55,855 nt of DNA. It comes from an uncultured Ruminococcus sp. (lineage in GTDB: Bacteria; Bacillota; Clostridia; Lachnospirales; Lachnospiraceae). Of this stretch, positions 49,521-55,855 are shown in pieces. The position numbers and the translations under genes were made by a program. Under the pieces are notes generated by a model. That model was not told where the DNA came from. It saw only the letters and a list, made by a program, of their open reading frames with translations, and did no database searches. Positions within the stretch are counted from its first letter, which is position 1. Every line of letters begins with the position of its first letter. Location: assembly GCA_904418845.1 (NCBI GenBank), contig CAJFQC010000020.1, positions 1 through 55,855 of the forward strand. Direction: 5' to 3'.

Positions 49521-50224
49521 AGCACATTTTCTTTGTAGAAGATGATCTAAGTTTAATCAACGGATTGTCATTCGCAATCCAAAAACAGGGATATGAGTTG
49601 ACGATTGCTCGTACAATCGCGGAGGCGGAACAGCTATGGGCAAACGGTAATTATGACTTGGCGGTTTTGGATGTAACTTTGCCGGATGGTTCCGGCTTCG
49701 ATCTTTGCCAAAAAATCCGGGCATCTTCTAAAGTCCCGATTATGTTTTTGACTGCTGCCGACGAGGAAACAAATATTATTATGGGCCTTGATATTGGCGG
49801 TGATGACTATATTACTAAACCGTTCAAGCTGGCCGTTTTTCTTTCGAGGGTCAATGCCCTTCTCCGTCGCAGCGAAAACTATAATCAGGCACAAGATAAC
49901 AACACTGCCTTGAAATCGAATGGTATAGAGGTTCAGCTTCTCAAACAGGAAGTAACTAAAGACGGTGTCACAATTAGCTTGACTGCCAGCGAATATAAGC
50001 TGCTGTGTCTGTTCATGGAAAATCCTAATATCGTCCTTTCACCTGAACAGATTTTGAGCAAGCTGTGGGATTGCGATGAAAAATACATTGATAACAACAC
50101 CCTGACTGTATATATCCGGCGGCTTCGCACGAAAATCGAAGATAATCCTGCCGATCCTCAAAAAATAGTGACGGTTCGCCGCATGGGATACAAGTGGAAT
50201 GAAACAGATAGGGGTGTGTTATGA
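49517..50224 (+). CDS. OmpR-family response regulator of ABC exporter module
   Basis: A 235-aa regulator. Receiver domain: VEDD, phosphorylated Asp52 in AVLDVTLPDG, Thr in FLTAADEE and Lys in YITKPFK. The winged helix includes LTASEYKLLCLFMENPN, EQILSKLWD and LTVYIRRLRTKIE. It is like the regulators found next to BceAB or lantibiotic-exporter systems. It overlaps both neighbours by four bases (ATGA), forming a tight HTH-regulator-kinase unit. Confidence 0.93.
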   Translation: MKHIFFVEDDLSLINGLSFAIQKQGYELTIARTIAEAEQLWANGNYDLAVLDVTLPDGSGFDLCQKIRASSKVPIMFLTAADEETNIIMGLDIGGDDYITKPFKLAVFLSRVNALLRRSENYNQAQDNNTALKSNGIEVQLLKQEVTKDGVTISLTASEYKLLCLFMENPNIVLSPEQILSKLWDCDEKYIDNNTLTVYIRRLRTKIEDNPADPQKIVTVRRMGYKWNETDRGVL

Positions 50225-51258
50225 AAATACTGGTCAATCGAAAAATCAACCGCCTTTTTCTGTGTCTATTACTGATAATGGCAGTTTTCACCGCAACTGC
50301 AATCATCTTTATTACTCTGGACTTGGAGAATACAGTCCTTTATGTGTCAGTCGCCGCCGTGCTGATGATACAGTTTGTTCTTATCGCCCTGTATTTGTAT
50401 TTTCGAGAACAAAGCAAAATTATGAATGAAGCCATAGAGCAAATTCGGGAATACATTGCAGGCAACAGAAATGCGCGTATCGAGTGTGATGATGAAGGCG
50501 ACTTATATCGGCTGTTCCATGAGGTCAATTCCCTGGTTGCGATTTTGAACGCTCATGCCGAGAATGAAGGCCGCGACAAAACCTTTATGAAGAATACCAT
50601 CTCCGATATTTCCCATCAGTTAAAGACGCCTCTTGCTGCACTTAATATTTACAATGGTTTGATTCAACAGGAAGTGAGCGATAACCCGGAACTGAGGAAA
50701 TTTGCCTCCCTATCTGAGCAGGAACTGGATCGGATTGAAAATCTTGTGCAAAATCTTTTGAAAATCACCAAGCTGGATGCAGGGACGATCACTCTGGAAA
50801 AATCCATCCAATATGTTGCAGATATGATGGAATATGTTAAAAGGCATTTTTCCTATCAAGCACAGCAACAGGAAAAAACACTCATACTCTCTGGTGATGA
50901 CGAAATCACCCTTTTCTGTGACCAAACCTGGTTAATAGAGGCAGTCAGCAACTTGGTGAAGAATGCCATTGACCATACAAAGGCAGGCGCAACAATCTCC
51001 ATTTCATGGAGAGCCTTTGCGTCTTTCATTCAAATCATTGTAAGCGACAACGGCAGCGGCATTCACCCGGAAGATCTGCCCCACATTTTCAAGCGGTTTT
51101 ACCGCAGCCGGTTTTCAAAAGATACGCAAGGGATTGGGTTGGGCCTGCCGCTGGCAAAGGCCATTATAGAAGCACACAATGGAACGATTGAGGTGGATAG
51201 CACACTTGGGGTTGGAACAACCTTTACGATCAACTTTTTGATTCCTACAAAATTGTAG
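50221..51258 (+). CDS. Sensor histidine kinase of ABC exporter module
   Basis: A 345-aa kinase with two N-terminal helices (about 12-33 and 40-61) and almost no outside loop, the intramembrane-sensing form that often takes its signal from the partner ABC transporter. DHp His132 is in SDISHQLKTPL; N box LVKNAIDHT, G1 VSDNGSGIHP, F box IFKRFYRSR and G2 GIGLGLPLAK are complete. It ends 74 bp before the ATPase gene. Confidence 0.92.
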   Translation: MKILVNRKINRLFLCLLLIMAVFTATAIIFITLDLENTVLYVSVAAVLMIQFVLIALYLYFREQSKIMNEAIEQIREYIAGNRNARIECDDEGDLYRLFHEVNSLVAILNAHAENEGRDKTFMKNTISDISHQLKTPLAALNIYNGLIQQEVSDNPELRKFASLSEQELDRIENLVQNLLKITKLDAGTITLEKSIQYVADMMEYVKRHFSYQAQQQEKTLILSGDDEITLFCDQTWLIEAVSNLVKNAIDHTKAGATISISWRAFASFIQIIVSDNGSGIHPEDLPHIFKRFYRSRFSKDTQGIGLGLPLAKAIIEAHNGTIEVDSTLGVGTTFTINFLIPTKL

Positions 51259-51331
51259 GGTCGCTGTCATAATGCAGTAGGGTTGACGTGCTACTCTTTC
51301 TATACCAAGACAGAAAGAGGTGTAATCTGAT

Positions 51332-52015
51332 ATGAATTTGTTAGAGGTCAAGAATATCTCTAAAACATACGGGACCGGCGAAGCTACGGTCCACGCTTTG
51401 AAACAGGCGACTTTCTCCGTTCCAAAGGGCGAGTTCGTTGCGATTGTCGGTGAGTCTGGCTCCGGTAAAAGTACGCTGCTGAACATGATCGGCGCGCTGG
51501 ATACCCCCACTTCTGGAAAAGTGTTCATCGACGGCAAGGATATTTTCTCGATGAAGGAACGCAACCTGACGGTATTCCGGCGGCGGAACATCGGCTTTAT
51601 CTTCCAGAGTTTCAACCTGATCCCGGAGCTAACGGTGGAGCAAAACATTATCTTCCCGGTGCTGCTGGACTACCAAAAGCCCAACAAAAAGTATCTGGAA
51701 GAACTGCTGACGGTGCTGGGCTTGAAAGAACGGCGCAACCATCTGCCCAGCCAGCTTTCCGGCGGCCAGCAGCAGCGTGTGGCGATTGGCCGTGCGCTGA
51801 TTACCCGCCCGGCTCTGATCCTGGCTGACGAACCCACCGGCAACCTGGACACCCAGAATACCAGCGAAGTGATTGCCCTGCTGAAAGAAGCCTCCCGGCT
51901 GTATGAGCAGACCATCGTGATGATTACGCACAGCCAGAGTATCGCTCAGACCGCTGACCGTATCCTGCGGGTATCGGATGGCGTGGTGACTGATTTTGGG
52001 AGGTGCCGGGAATGA
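51332..52015 (+). CDS. ABC exporter ATPase (MacB/SalX/BceA type)
   Basis: A 227-aa ATPase. Walker [12 protein letters not shown]-loop [11 protein letters not shown], signature LSGGQQQR, Walker [14 protein letters not shown] and switch His in MITHSQS are intact. The family powers export, or extraction from the membrane, of antimicrobial peptides and lipids. It is visibly more GC-rich than its neighbours: by hand count 38 of 60 bases at 51721-51780 against 20 of 60 at 52501-52560 in the permease gene. It overlaps the permease start by four bases, so they form one transporter. Confidence 0.95.
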   Translation: MNLLEVKNISKTYGTGEATVHALKQATFSVPKGEFVAIVGESGSGKSTLLNMIGALDTPTSGKVFIDGKDIFSMKERNLTVFRRRNIGFIFQSFNLIPELTVEQNIIFPVLLDYQKPNKKYLEELLTVLGLKERRNHLPSQLSGGQQQRVAIGRALITRPALILADEPTGNLDTQNTSEVIALLKEASRLYEQTIVMITHSQSIAQTADRILRVSDGVVTDFGRCRE

Positions 52016-54342
52016 AAAGCTATCTAAGTTTGGTGCCTATTTCCGCAAAGGTACACAAACGCCAGAGCCGCATGACATGGATATGTATTGTTCTGGCAGT
52101 ATTTTTGGTAACTTCCATCATTTCAATGGCGGAGATGTGGACCCAATCGGAATTGACAGCAATGCGCAGAAATCATGGAGATTGGCACATTGCCCTGCAA
52201 AATCTACCGGAAAATGAAATAGAGGAAATCATAAGCAGTTCCGATGTTGCCTACTCCTCCTGGTATAGTGAGATAAACGAAAATGCGGACCAGGGCTATT
52301 ATGTAGGTGGTAAAAATGTGGTTATCTATGGCGTCGAGGAAACATACCTTACTGGCATGATGAATTACCTGCCCGAAGGTTCTTATCCACAGACGGAAAG
52401 CGAAGTCGCTTTAAGCGCAGAGGCAAAAGAACTTTTTGGCATCAATATTGGCGATCAGGTTGTCATAAATACACCTGCTGGAGATTTTGCATATACCGTT
52501 TCTGGATTTTATGAAGATGATATGGAGTTTAATAATATAATCCAGGGATGTTGTGCGTATATAAACCGAACGGCCTTTGATGAAATCAGCAGCAAAAATG
52601 AGGCCGATACAATTTCGCAGTTTTATATCCGTTTTCAAAAAGAAAGCGGATTAAAGAAGCTAATTGCCGATCTAAAAGAGCAGTATCATCTTACGGATGA
52701 AAATATACATGAGAATACAGGAGTTCTGGGCCTTTTGGGGGCCAGTAGCAGCGAAACCTTTAATGGGCTGTATCCACTCGCAGCAGCTTGTATGGTCATC
52801 ATACTGGCGGCAGGAGTGTTAATGATCTCAGGCTGCATGAACAGCAATGTGGCTCAGCGGACAAGTTTTTTTGGTATGCTGCGTTGTATAGGCGCAAGCA
52901 AACAGCAGATTGTAAATTATGTTAGGCTTGAGGCGTTAAACTGGTGTAAGTCAGCAATCCCGATTGGGTGTGCGCTCGGTACTGCGATTTGTTGGATATG
53001 TTGCGCGATTCTACGGTTCTTTGTAAAAGGAGAATGGGCGGATATGCCGCTCTTTGCAGTTAGTCCAGCGGGTATCCTCTGCGGAGCAGTGGTTGGTATA
53101 ATTACCGTTTTGATCGCTGCTCATTCCCCTGCAAAACAGGCGGCAAAGGTTTCTCCGGCAGCGGCAGTAACCGGAAATACGGATGAAGCCAAAAAGATTG
53201 TCCATGCAGCCAACACAAAACTTTTCAAGGTGGAAACCTCTCTTGGAATCAACCATGCAACAAGAAGGAAGAAAAACCTATTCCTGATGACAGGCTCCTT
53301 TGCCCTTACAATCATATTGTTCTTGACATTTTCCGCCTGCCTTGATGTGGTAAATAAGCTGCTTCCATCGGCAGTGAGCGAATTTACACCAGATATTACG
53401 ATTGCAAGTGAGAATGACACAAATTCCATAGACAGGGACCTTTTGAATGCCATTGAACAGGTGGAAGGTGTGGACTGGGCTTTTGGCTTTGGTTTATATG
53501 CAGCATATCCCGTGGAAGTAAACGGCAACGAGACTACCATTGATTTGTTCTCCCATGATGAGCAGTTGCTCGATAAGTTCAAAAATTCGGTAGTAAGTGG
53601 CGATATAGAAAAGGTGTATGGAGACAAAAACTATGCGATGGCGGTATACAATCAAAGCAATCGGCTGAGTGTGGGAGATAAAATCAAAATCGGAGAACAA
53701 GAGGTCGAGATCGCTTGCGTCACATCGGAAGGGATTGGAAGTGTCAGTGATGCAGCAACTGTGGTATGTTCTGAAGAAACATTTGCCCGTCTGACAGGAG
53801 ACAACGGATTTGTCACATTAGGGGTTGTATTGCAAAAAGATGCGTCCGAAGCAGCCGTAAGGGAAATCTATGATTTGGCAGAGGGGAATCTTGTGTCAGA
53901 TAATCGGGAATCAAACAACGAAACCAGTGGTTCTTATTGGGTGTTCCGAATTGCCGCATACGGTTTTCTGGCCATTATTTCCTTAATAACCGTGTTGAAT
54001 ATTATGAACAGCATTTCTATGAGCGTATCTGCAAGAATCAAGCAATACGGGGTAATGCGTGCTGTGGGAATGGGTAATCAACAGGTTACAAAGATGATAA
54101 CAGCGGAAACGATCACATACGCTGCTTGTGGAACGGTTGCTGGAATTGCATTTGGTCTGTTATTCCACTATTTGATTTATGTCAAAATCATCATCACTCA
54201 TTTTGGCGGTGGCTGGAACATCCCGTTTAGCACTATTGGAATTATAATCTTGCTGGTTATGTTTTCGTGTATCGTTGCAGTCCATGGCCCCGCCAAACGT
54301 ATACAGAGCATGGCAATCACCGAAACAATCAATGAGTTGTAA
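52012..54342 (+). CDS. ABC exporter permease, FtsX-like with two repeats
   Basis: A 776-aa permease with about eight membrane helices in two FtsX-like repeats: an N-terminal helix, an extracellular domain of about 200 residues, then three helices (one around MVIILAAGVLMISGCMN). A second helix around FLMTGSFALTIILFLTF is followed by another extracellular domain and three more helices (FLAIISLITVLNIMNSISM; conserved QYGVMRAVGMGNQQ). The regular duplication matches MacB-like or lantibiotic-type permeases, not the ten-helix BceB. I used the ATG at 52012, four bases into the ATPase stop, with GGGAGGTG before it. It probably senses and exports a peptide. Confidence 0.9.
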   Translation: MKSYLSLVPISAKVHKRQSRMTWICIVLAVFLVTSIISMAEMWTQSELTAMRRNHGDWHIALQNLPENEIEEIISSSDVAYSSWYSEINENADQGYYVGGKNVVIYGVEETYLTGMMNYLPEGSYPQTESEVALSAEAKELFGINIGDQVVINTPAGDFAYTVSGFYEDDMEFNNIIQGCCAYINRTAFDEISSKNEADTISQFYIRFQKESGLKKLIADLKEQYHLTDENIHENTGVLGLLGASSSETFNGLYPLAAACMVIILAAGVLMISGCMNSNVAQRTSFFGMLRCIGASKQQIVNYVRLEALNWCKSAIPIGCALGTAICWICCAILRFFVKGEWADMPLFAVSPAGILCGAVVGIITVLIAAHSPAKQAAKVSPAAAVTGNTDEAKKIVHAANTKLFKVETSLGINHATRRKKNLFLMTGSFALTIILFLTFSACLDVVNKLLPSAVSEFTPDITIASENDTNSIDRDLLNAIEQVEGVDWAFGFGLYAAYPVEVNGNETTIDLFSHDEQLLDKFKNSVVSGDIEKVYGDKNYAMAVYNQSNRLSVGDKIKIGEQEVEIACVTSEGIGSVSDAATVVCSEETFARLTGDNGFVTLGVVLQKDASEAAVREIYDLAEGNLVSDNRESNNETSGSYWVFRIAAYGFLAIISLITVLNIMNSISMSVSARIKQYGVMRAVGMGNQQVTKMITAETITYAACGTVAGIAFGLLFHYLIYVKIIITHFGGGWNIPFSTIGIIILLVMFSCIVAVHGPAKRIQSMAITETINEL

Positions 54343-54379
54343 TGGCTCAATATAGATTCGTACCAATAATGTTTCAGCA

Positions 54380-54408
54380 ATCTGCCGGATAACGGCAAAA
54401 GAAAAAAG
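54380..54408. repeat. Imperfect direct repeat, copy 1
   Basis: ATCTGCCGGATAACGGCAAA followed by AGAAAAAAG. It matches the copy at 54753-54782 except for two substitutions and one A in the poly-A. It lies between the permease and the 91-aa membrane gene, so the two copies bracket that gene. Confidence 0.75.
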
Positions 54409-54438
54409 TCGTCAAAATAACCGATAGGAGGATGAAGA

Positions 54439-54714
54439 ATGGGGAAAATAATGCGGTGTGGCATTTTGGGCGCTTTTTTAGTAAATAGCATGGTATGGGC
54501 ATATCTTTGGTTTGTTAATAATACAGGAAATAATATTGCGTTATCTATGCTATGGTGTATTGTTAATGTTATATGGCTAATAGTAGAAATAGTTTGCACT
54601 AAAAAATCAGAACGCCCTATTTACAAAAGTTGGAGAGTATGGATATGTTGTTTGTTTTTGCTGATAGCTCTTTTTACTTTGGCGATTTATATGTTTACAA
54701 AATCTATGCCATAA
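54439..54714 (+). CDS. Small hypothetical membrane protein
   Basis: A 91-aa protein with three hydrophobic segments (CGILGAFLVNSMVWAYLWFV, LSMLWCIVNVIWLIVEIVC, VWICCLFLLIALFTLAIYMF) and few charged loops. AGGAGGATGAAGA precedes the ATG. I do not recognise a family. Its place after the exporter could suggest an accessory or immunity protein, but short direct repeats bracket it and it is AT-rich, which points to a separate insertion. Confidence 0.7.
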   Translation: MGKIMRCGILGAFLVNSMVWAYLWFVNNTGNNIALSMLWCIVNVIWLIVEIVCTKKSERPIYKSWRVWICCLFLLIALFTLAIYMFTKSMP

Positions 54715-54752
54715 AATATTTATACATAGGAAGATAAAACAAAAAACTGATT

Positions 54753-54782
54753 ATCTGCCGGACGACGGCAAAAGAAAAAAAG
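54753..54782. repeat. Imperfect direct repeat, copy 2
   Basis: Second copy of the repeat at 54380. Here the poly-A is followed by GCCGTCGTG, making a hairpin with GACGACGGC, so this copy may also act as a structured RNA element. Confidence 0.7.
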
Positions 54783-55025
54783 CCGTCGTGCAGCAGCTCT
54801 TTGACACGCCCATACGACCAGCGGCGGCTTTGAACGATCAAGGCCGCCGCTTTCTTCATGCCTGAAGGAGAGTGATACCAGGACCGGCGGCCCAGGGAGG
54901 GAGCCGCCGTGAGAGCAGTAAGATGTAGTTTATCAAAAAAAGCCTTGCTTGCGCCTCGGCTCTTTCCGCTCCTCCACCGGTATTATCCTGCCGGTTAATC
55001 GGCAGTCACAAAAGAAATGAACTTG
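54783..55025. other. Hairpin-rich non-coding stretch of the element
   Basis: No gene. AGCGGCGGC/GCCGCCGCT forms a strong hairpin at 54830-54851 with a T-rich tail to 54856, probably a terminator of the exporter operon. CGGCGGC/GCCGCCG near 54884-54910 is another. A micro-ORF ATG CCT GAA GGA GAG stop lies at about 54859, without evident meaning. Confidence 0.45.
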
Positions 55026-55061
55026 ACGCCAGTTTCCCCCTTCGGGAGACTGGCGTTTTTG
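55026..55061 (+). terminator. Strong rho-independent terminator
   Basis: ACGCCAGTTTCCC/GGGAGACTGGCGT (55026-55038, 55044-55056) with a five-base loop and a T run. It precedes the sigma-like gene and isolates it. Confidence 0.85.
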
Positions 55062-55165
55062 TTTGTCGTTTTTTGTGGAATGGCCCCGAACTGTGCCGGT
55101 GCCGTTCTCCACCCCATTTCGGCTCACCCGTCAACTGGACCCGTGAACCAAAATGGAGGTACATA

Positions 55166-55591
55166 ATGCAGAAAATCAATCTTCGGGAACTATATCCCGA
55201 TATTTATAAAACGGACACTTATCTGGAAGTAACCGATGAAGTGCAGGCGGTGTTCTTGGCCGACAAACGAGCGGAAGCACGCTACCTGCGGCAGATGTAT
55301 AACTACAAAGCGCACTACTCCCTGAACTGCGACAACGGAATTGAAAAGGCCATTGTGCAGCACCCGCCGACCCCGGAAGAAATCCTGGAGAACCAGCAGC
55401 TCCGCGATCAGCTCTACGCTGCGGTGATGGAGCTGCCGGACAAGCAGGCCAAGTGGATTTATGCCCGGTTTTACCTGGGCATGACCGTCAAGGAAATTGC
55501 CCAGGCGGAAAGTGTTGATCTCAGCTGGGTGTATAAGAGCATTAAGCGCGGTTTGAAGCGCCTGGGAAAAAATTTCAAAAACTTTAATTAA
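55166..55591 (+). CDS. Sigma-70 region-4 protein of mobile element
   Basis: A 141-aa regulator. Residues about 80-138 match sigma-70 region 4 (LPDKQAKWIYARFYLGMTVK, then EIAQAESVDLSWVYKSIKRG), an HTH that normally contacts the -35 box. Region 2 is absent; the N-terminal half is acidic and helical. Such proteins are common on Firmicutes conjugative elements, where they control transfer or maintenance genes. The ATG at 55166 follows TGGAGGTACATA. The longer upstream reading (to 55073) is not supported. Confidence 0.85.
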   Translation: MQKINLRELYPDIYKTDTYLEVTDEVQAVFLADKRAEARYLRQMYNYKAHYSLNCDNGIEKAIVQHPPTPEEILENQQLRDQLYAAVMELPDKQAKWIYARFYLGMTVKEIAQAESVDLSWVYKSIKRGLKRLGKNFKNFN

Positions 55592-55855
55592 CATGGCCAA
55601 AATGTCGGCGTTTTCTTCACTACCATTAGAAGGACAACTTTTCACCTTCATTGGTACATTGACAACCGAATAGACGGCATTTCTGGTACATAGCCCATGT
55701 ACGAGCGAATCAGGCGCGCCGCCAAGAAGGACAAGCCAAGGAGGTGATGAACCGGTTGTCCTGAGCGATCAACGCAAGCCTGAAACCCGGAGGTGGCACT
55801 TCGGGTCGCGGTGACTGCATGGGGGCTTAAAGATACTTCCTCACGGCCTCCTAAA
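55592..55855. other. Right-edge stretch, no confident gene
   Basis: Several small RBS-like motifs (AAGGAGGTG at about 55739, GGAGGTGG at about 55791) precede only tiny frames, such as Met-Asn-Arg-Leu-Ser. A GTG frame is open to the edge near 55810 and could start a gene beyond the window. I see no terminator, attachment site or intron core that I can support. Confidence 0.3.

Noticed and set aside
55073-55165. Longer N terminus of the sigma-like protein
   Set aside because: Cys/Arg/Pro-rich residues unlike the family, and a clear RBS exists for the ATG at 55166.
55680-55855. Group II intron 5' end or oriT
   Set aside because: Structured GC-rich sequence but no recognisable intron start, domain V or relaxase nick motif.

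Overview
The window looks like a chromosomal segment from a gut-type Lachnospiraceae (Clostridia, Bacillota), followed by part of an integrated conjugative or mobilizable element. Family-level placement is inference. It rests on moderate G+C, AGGAGG-type ribosome binding sites, sigma-A promoters with 17-bp spacers, CoaX-type pantothenate kinase, an ECF vitamin transporter, a GntR-type trehalose repressor, a SleB-type wall hydrolase and an anaerobic 8Fe-8S ferredoxin. I cannot name genus or species.

Layout. 1-353: sparse left edge, possibly the scar of an older element. 354-9185: HAD phosphatase, Tex, tRNA-Arg, trpS, PAP2 phosphatase, a TetR/lipid-kinase operon whose kinase is frameshifted, and an SfsA-MutY fusion. 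9237-11909: polar amino-acid ABC operon whose binding protein appears circularly permuted. 11975-14850: HAD-IIB/uppP operon back to back with a SleB wall hydrolase through interleaved promoters. 15134-16353: AT-rich MFS gene broken in a poly-T tract. 16553-22151: kinase-like protein, the CoA operon (coaBC, ECF S component, coaX) and a CstA-type transporter. 22410-25493: exonuclease, MATE pump, ferredoxin/membrane Fe-S pair. 25636-31120: a transporter relic, an 814-aa anchored protein, a methyltransferase, a NYN-LOTUS protein and a phosphoesterase. 31333-36062: trehalose regulon (treB-treC, divergent treR, three palindromic operators). 36095-46031: DUF975/CmpB-like membrane protein, glycerate kinase, tRNA-Cys, a two-component system with two PepSY-like genes, M18 aminopeptidase and a Gfo/Idh/MocA oxidoreductase.

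46261-47260 is a disturbed zone. It holds a strong promoter over a palindrome, a roughly 220-nt RNA with two micro-ORFs, a terminator, a gene tail and an orphan OB-fold-like gene placed head to head with a relaxase. From 47227 to the right edge the DNA is mobile-element-like: MobA/MobL-type relaxase, XRE repressor with repeated operators, HTH protein, two-component system, ABC exporter of antimicrobial-peptide/lantibiotic type and a sigma-region-4 protein. No integrase or conjugation ATPase is in view, so the element must continue to the right or be incomplete.

The most unusual observations are the circularly permuted solute-binding protein (10949-11827), mutually exclusive hairpins before its permease (10847-10918), the orphan micro-ORF RNA (46296-46515) and the SfsA-MutY fusion. 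I found no CRISPR array, rRNA or complete insertion sequence.
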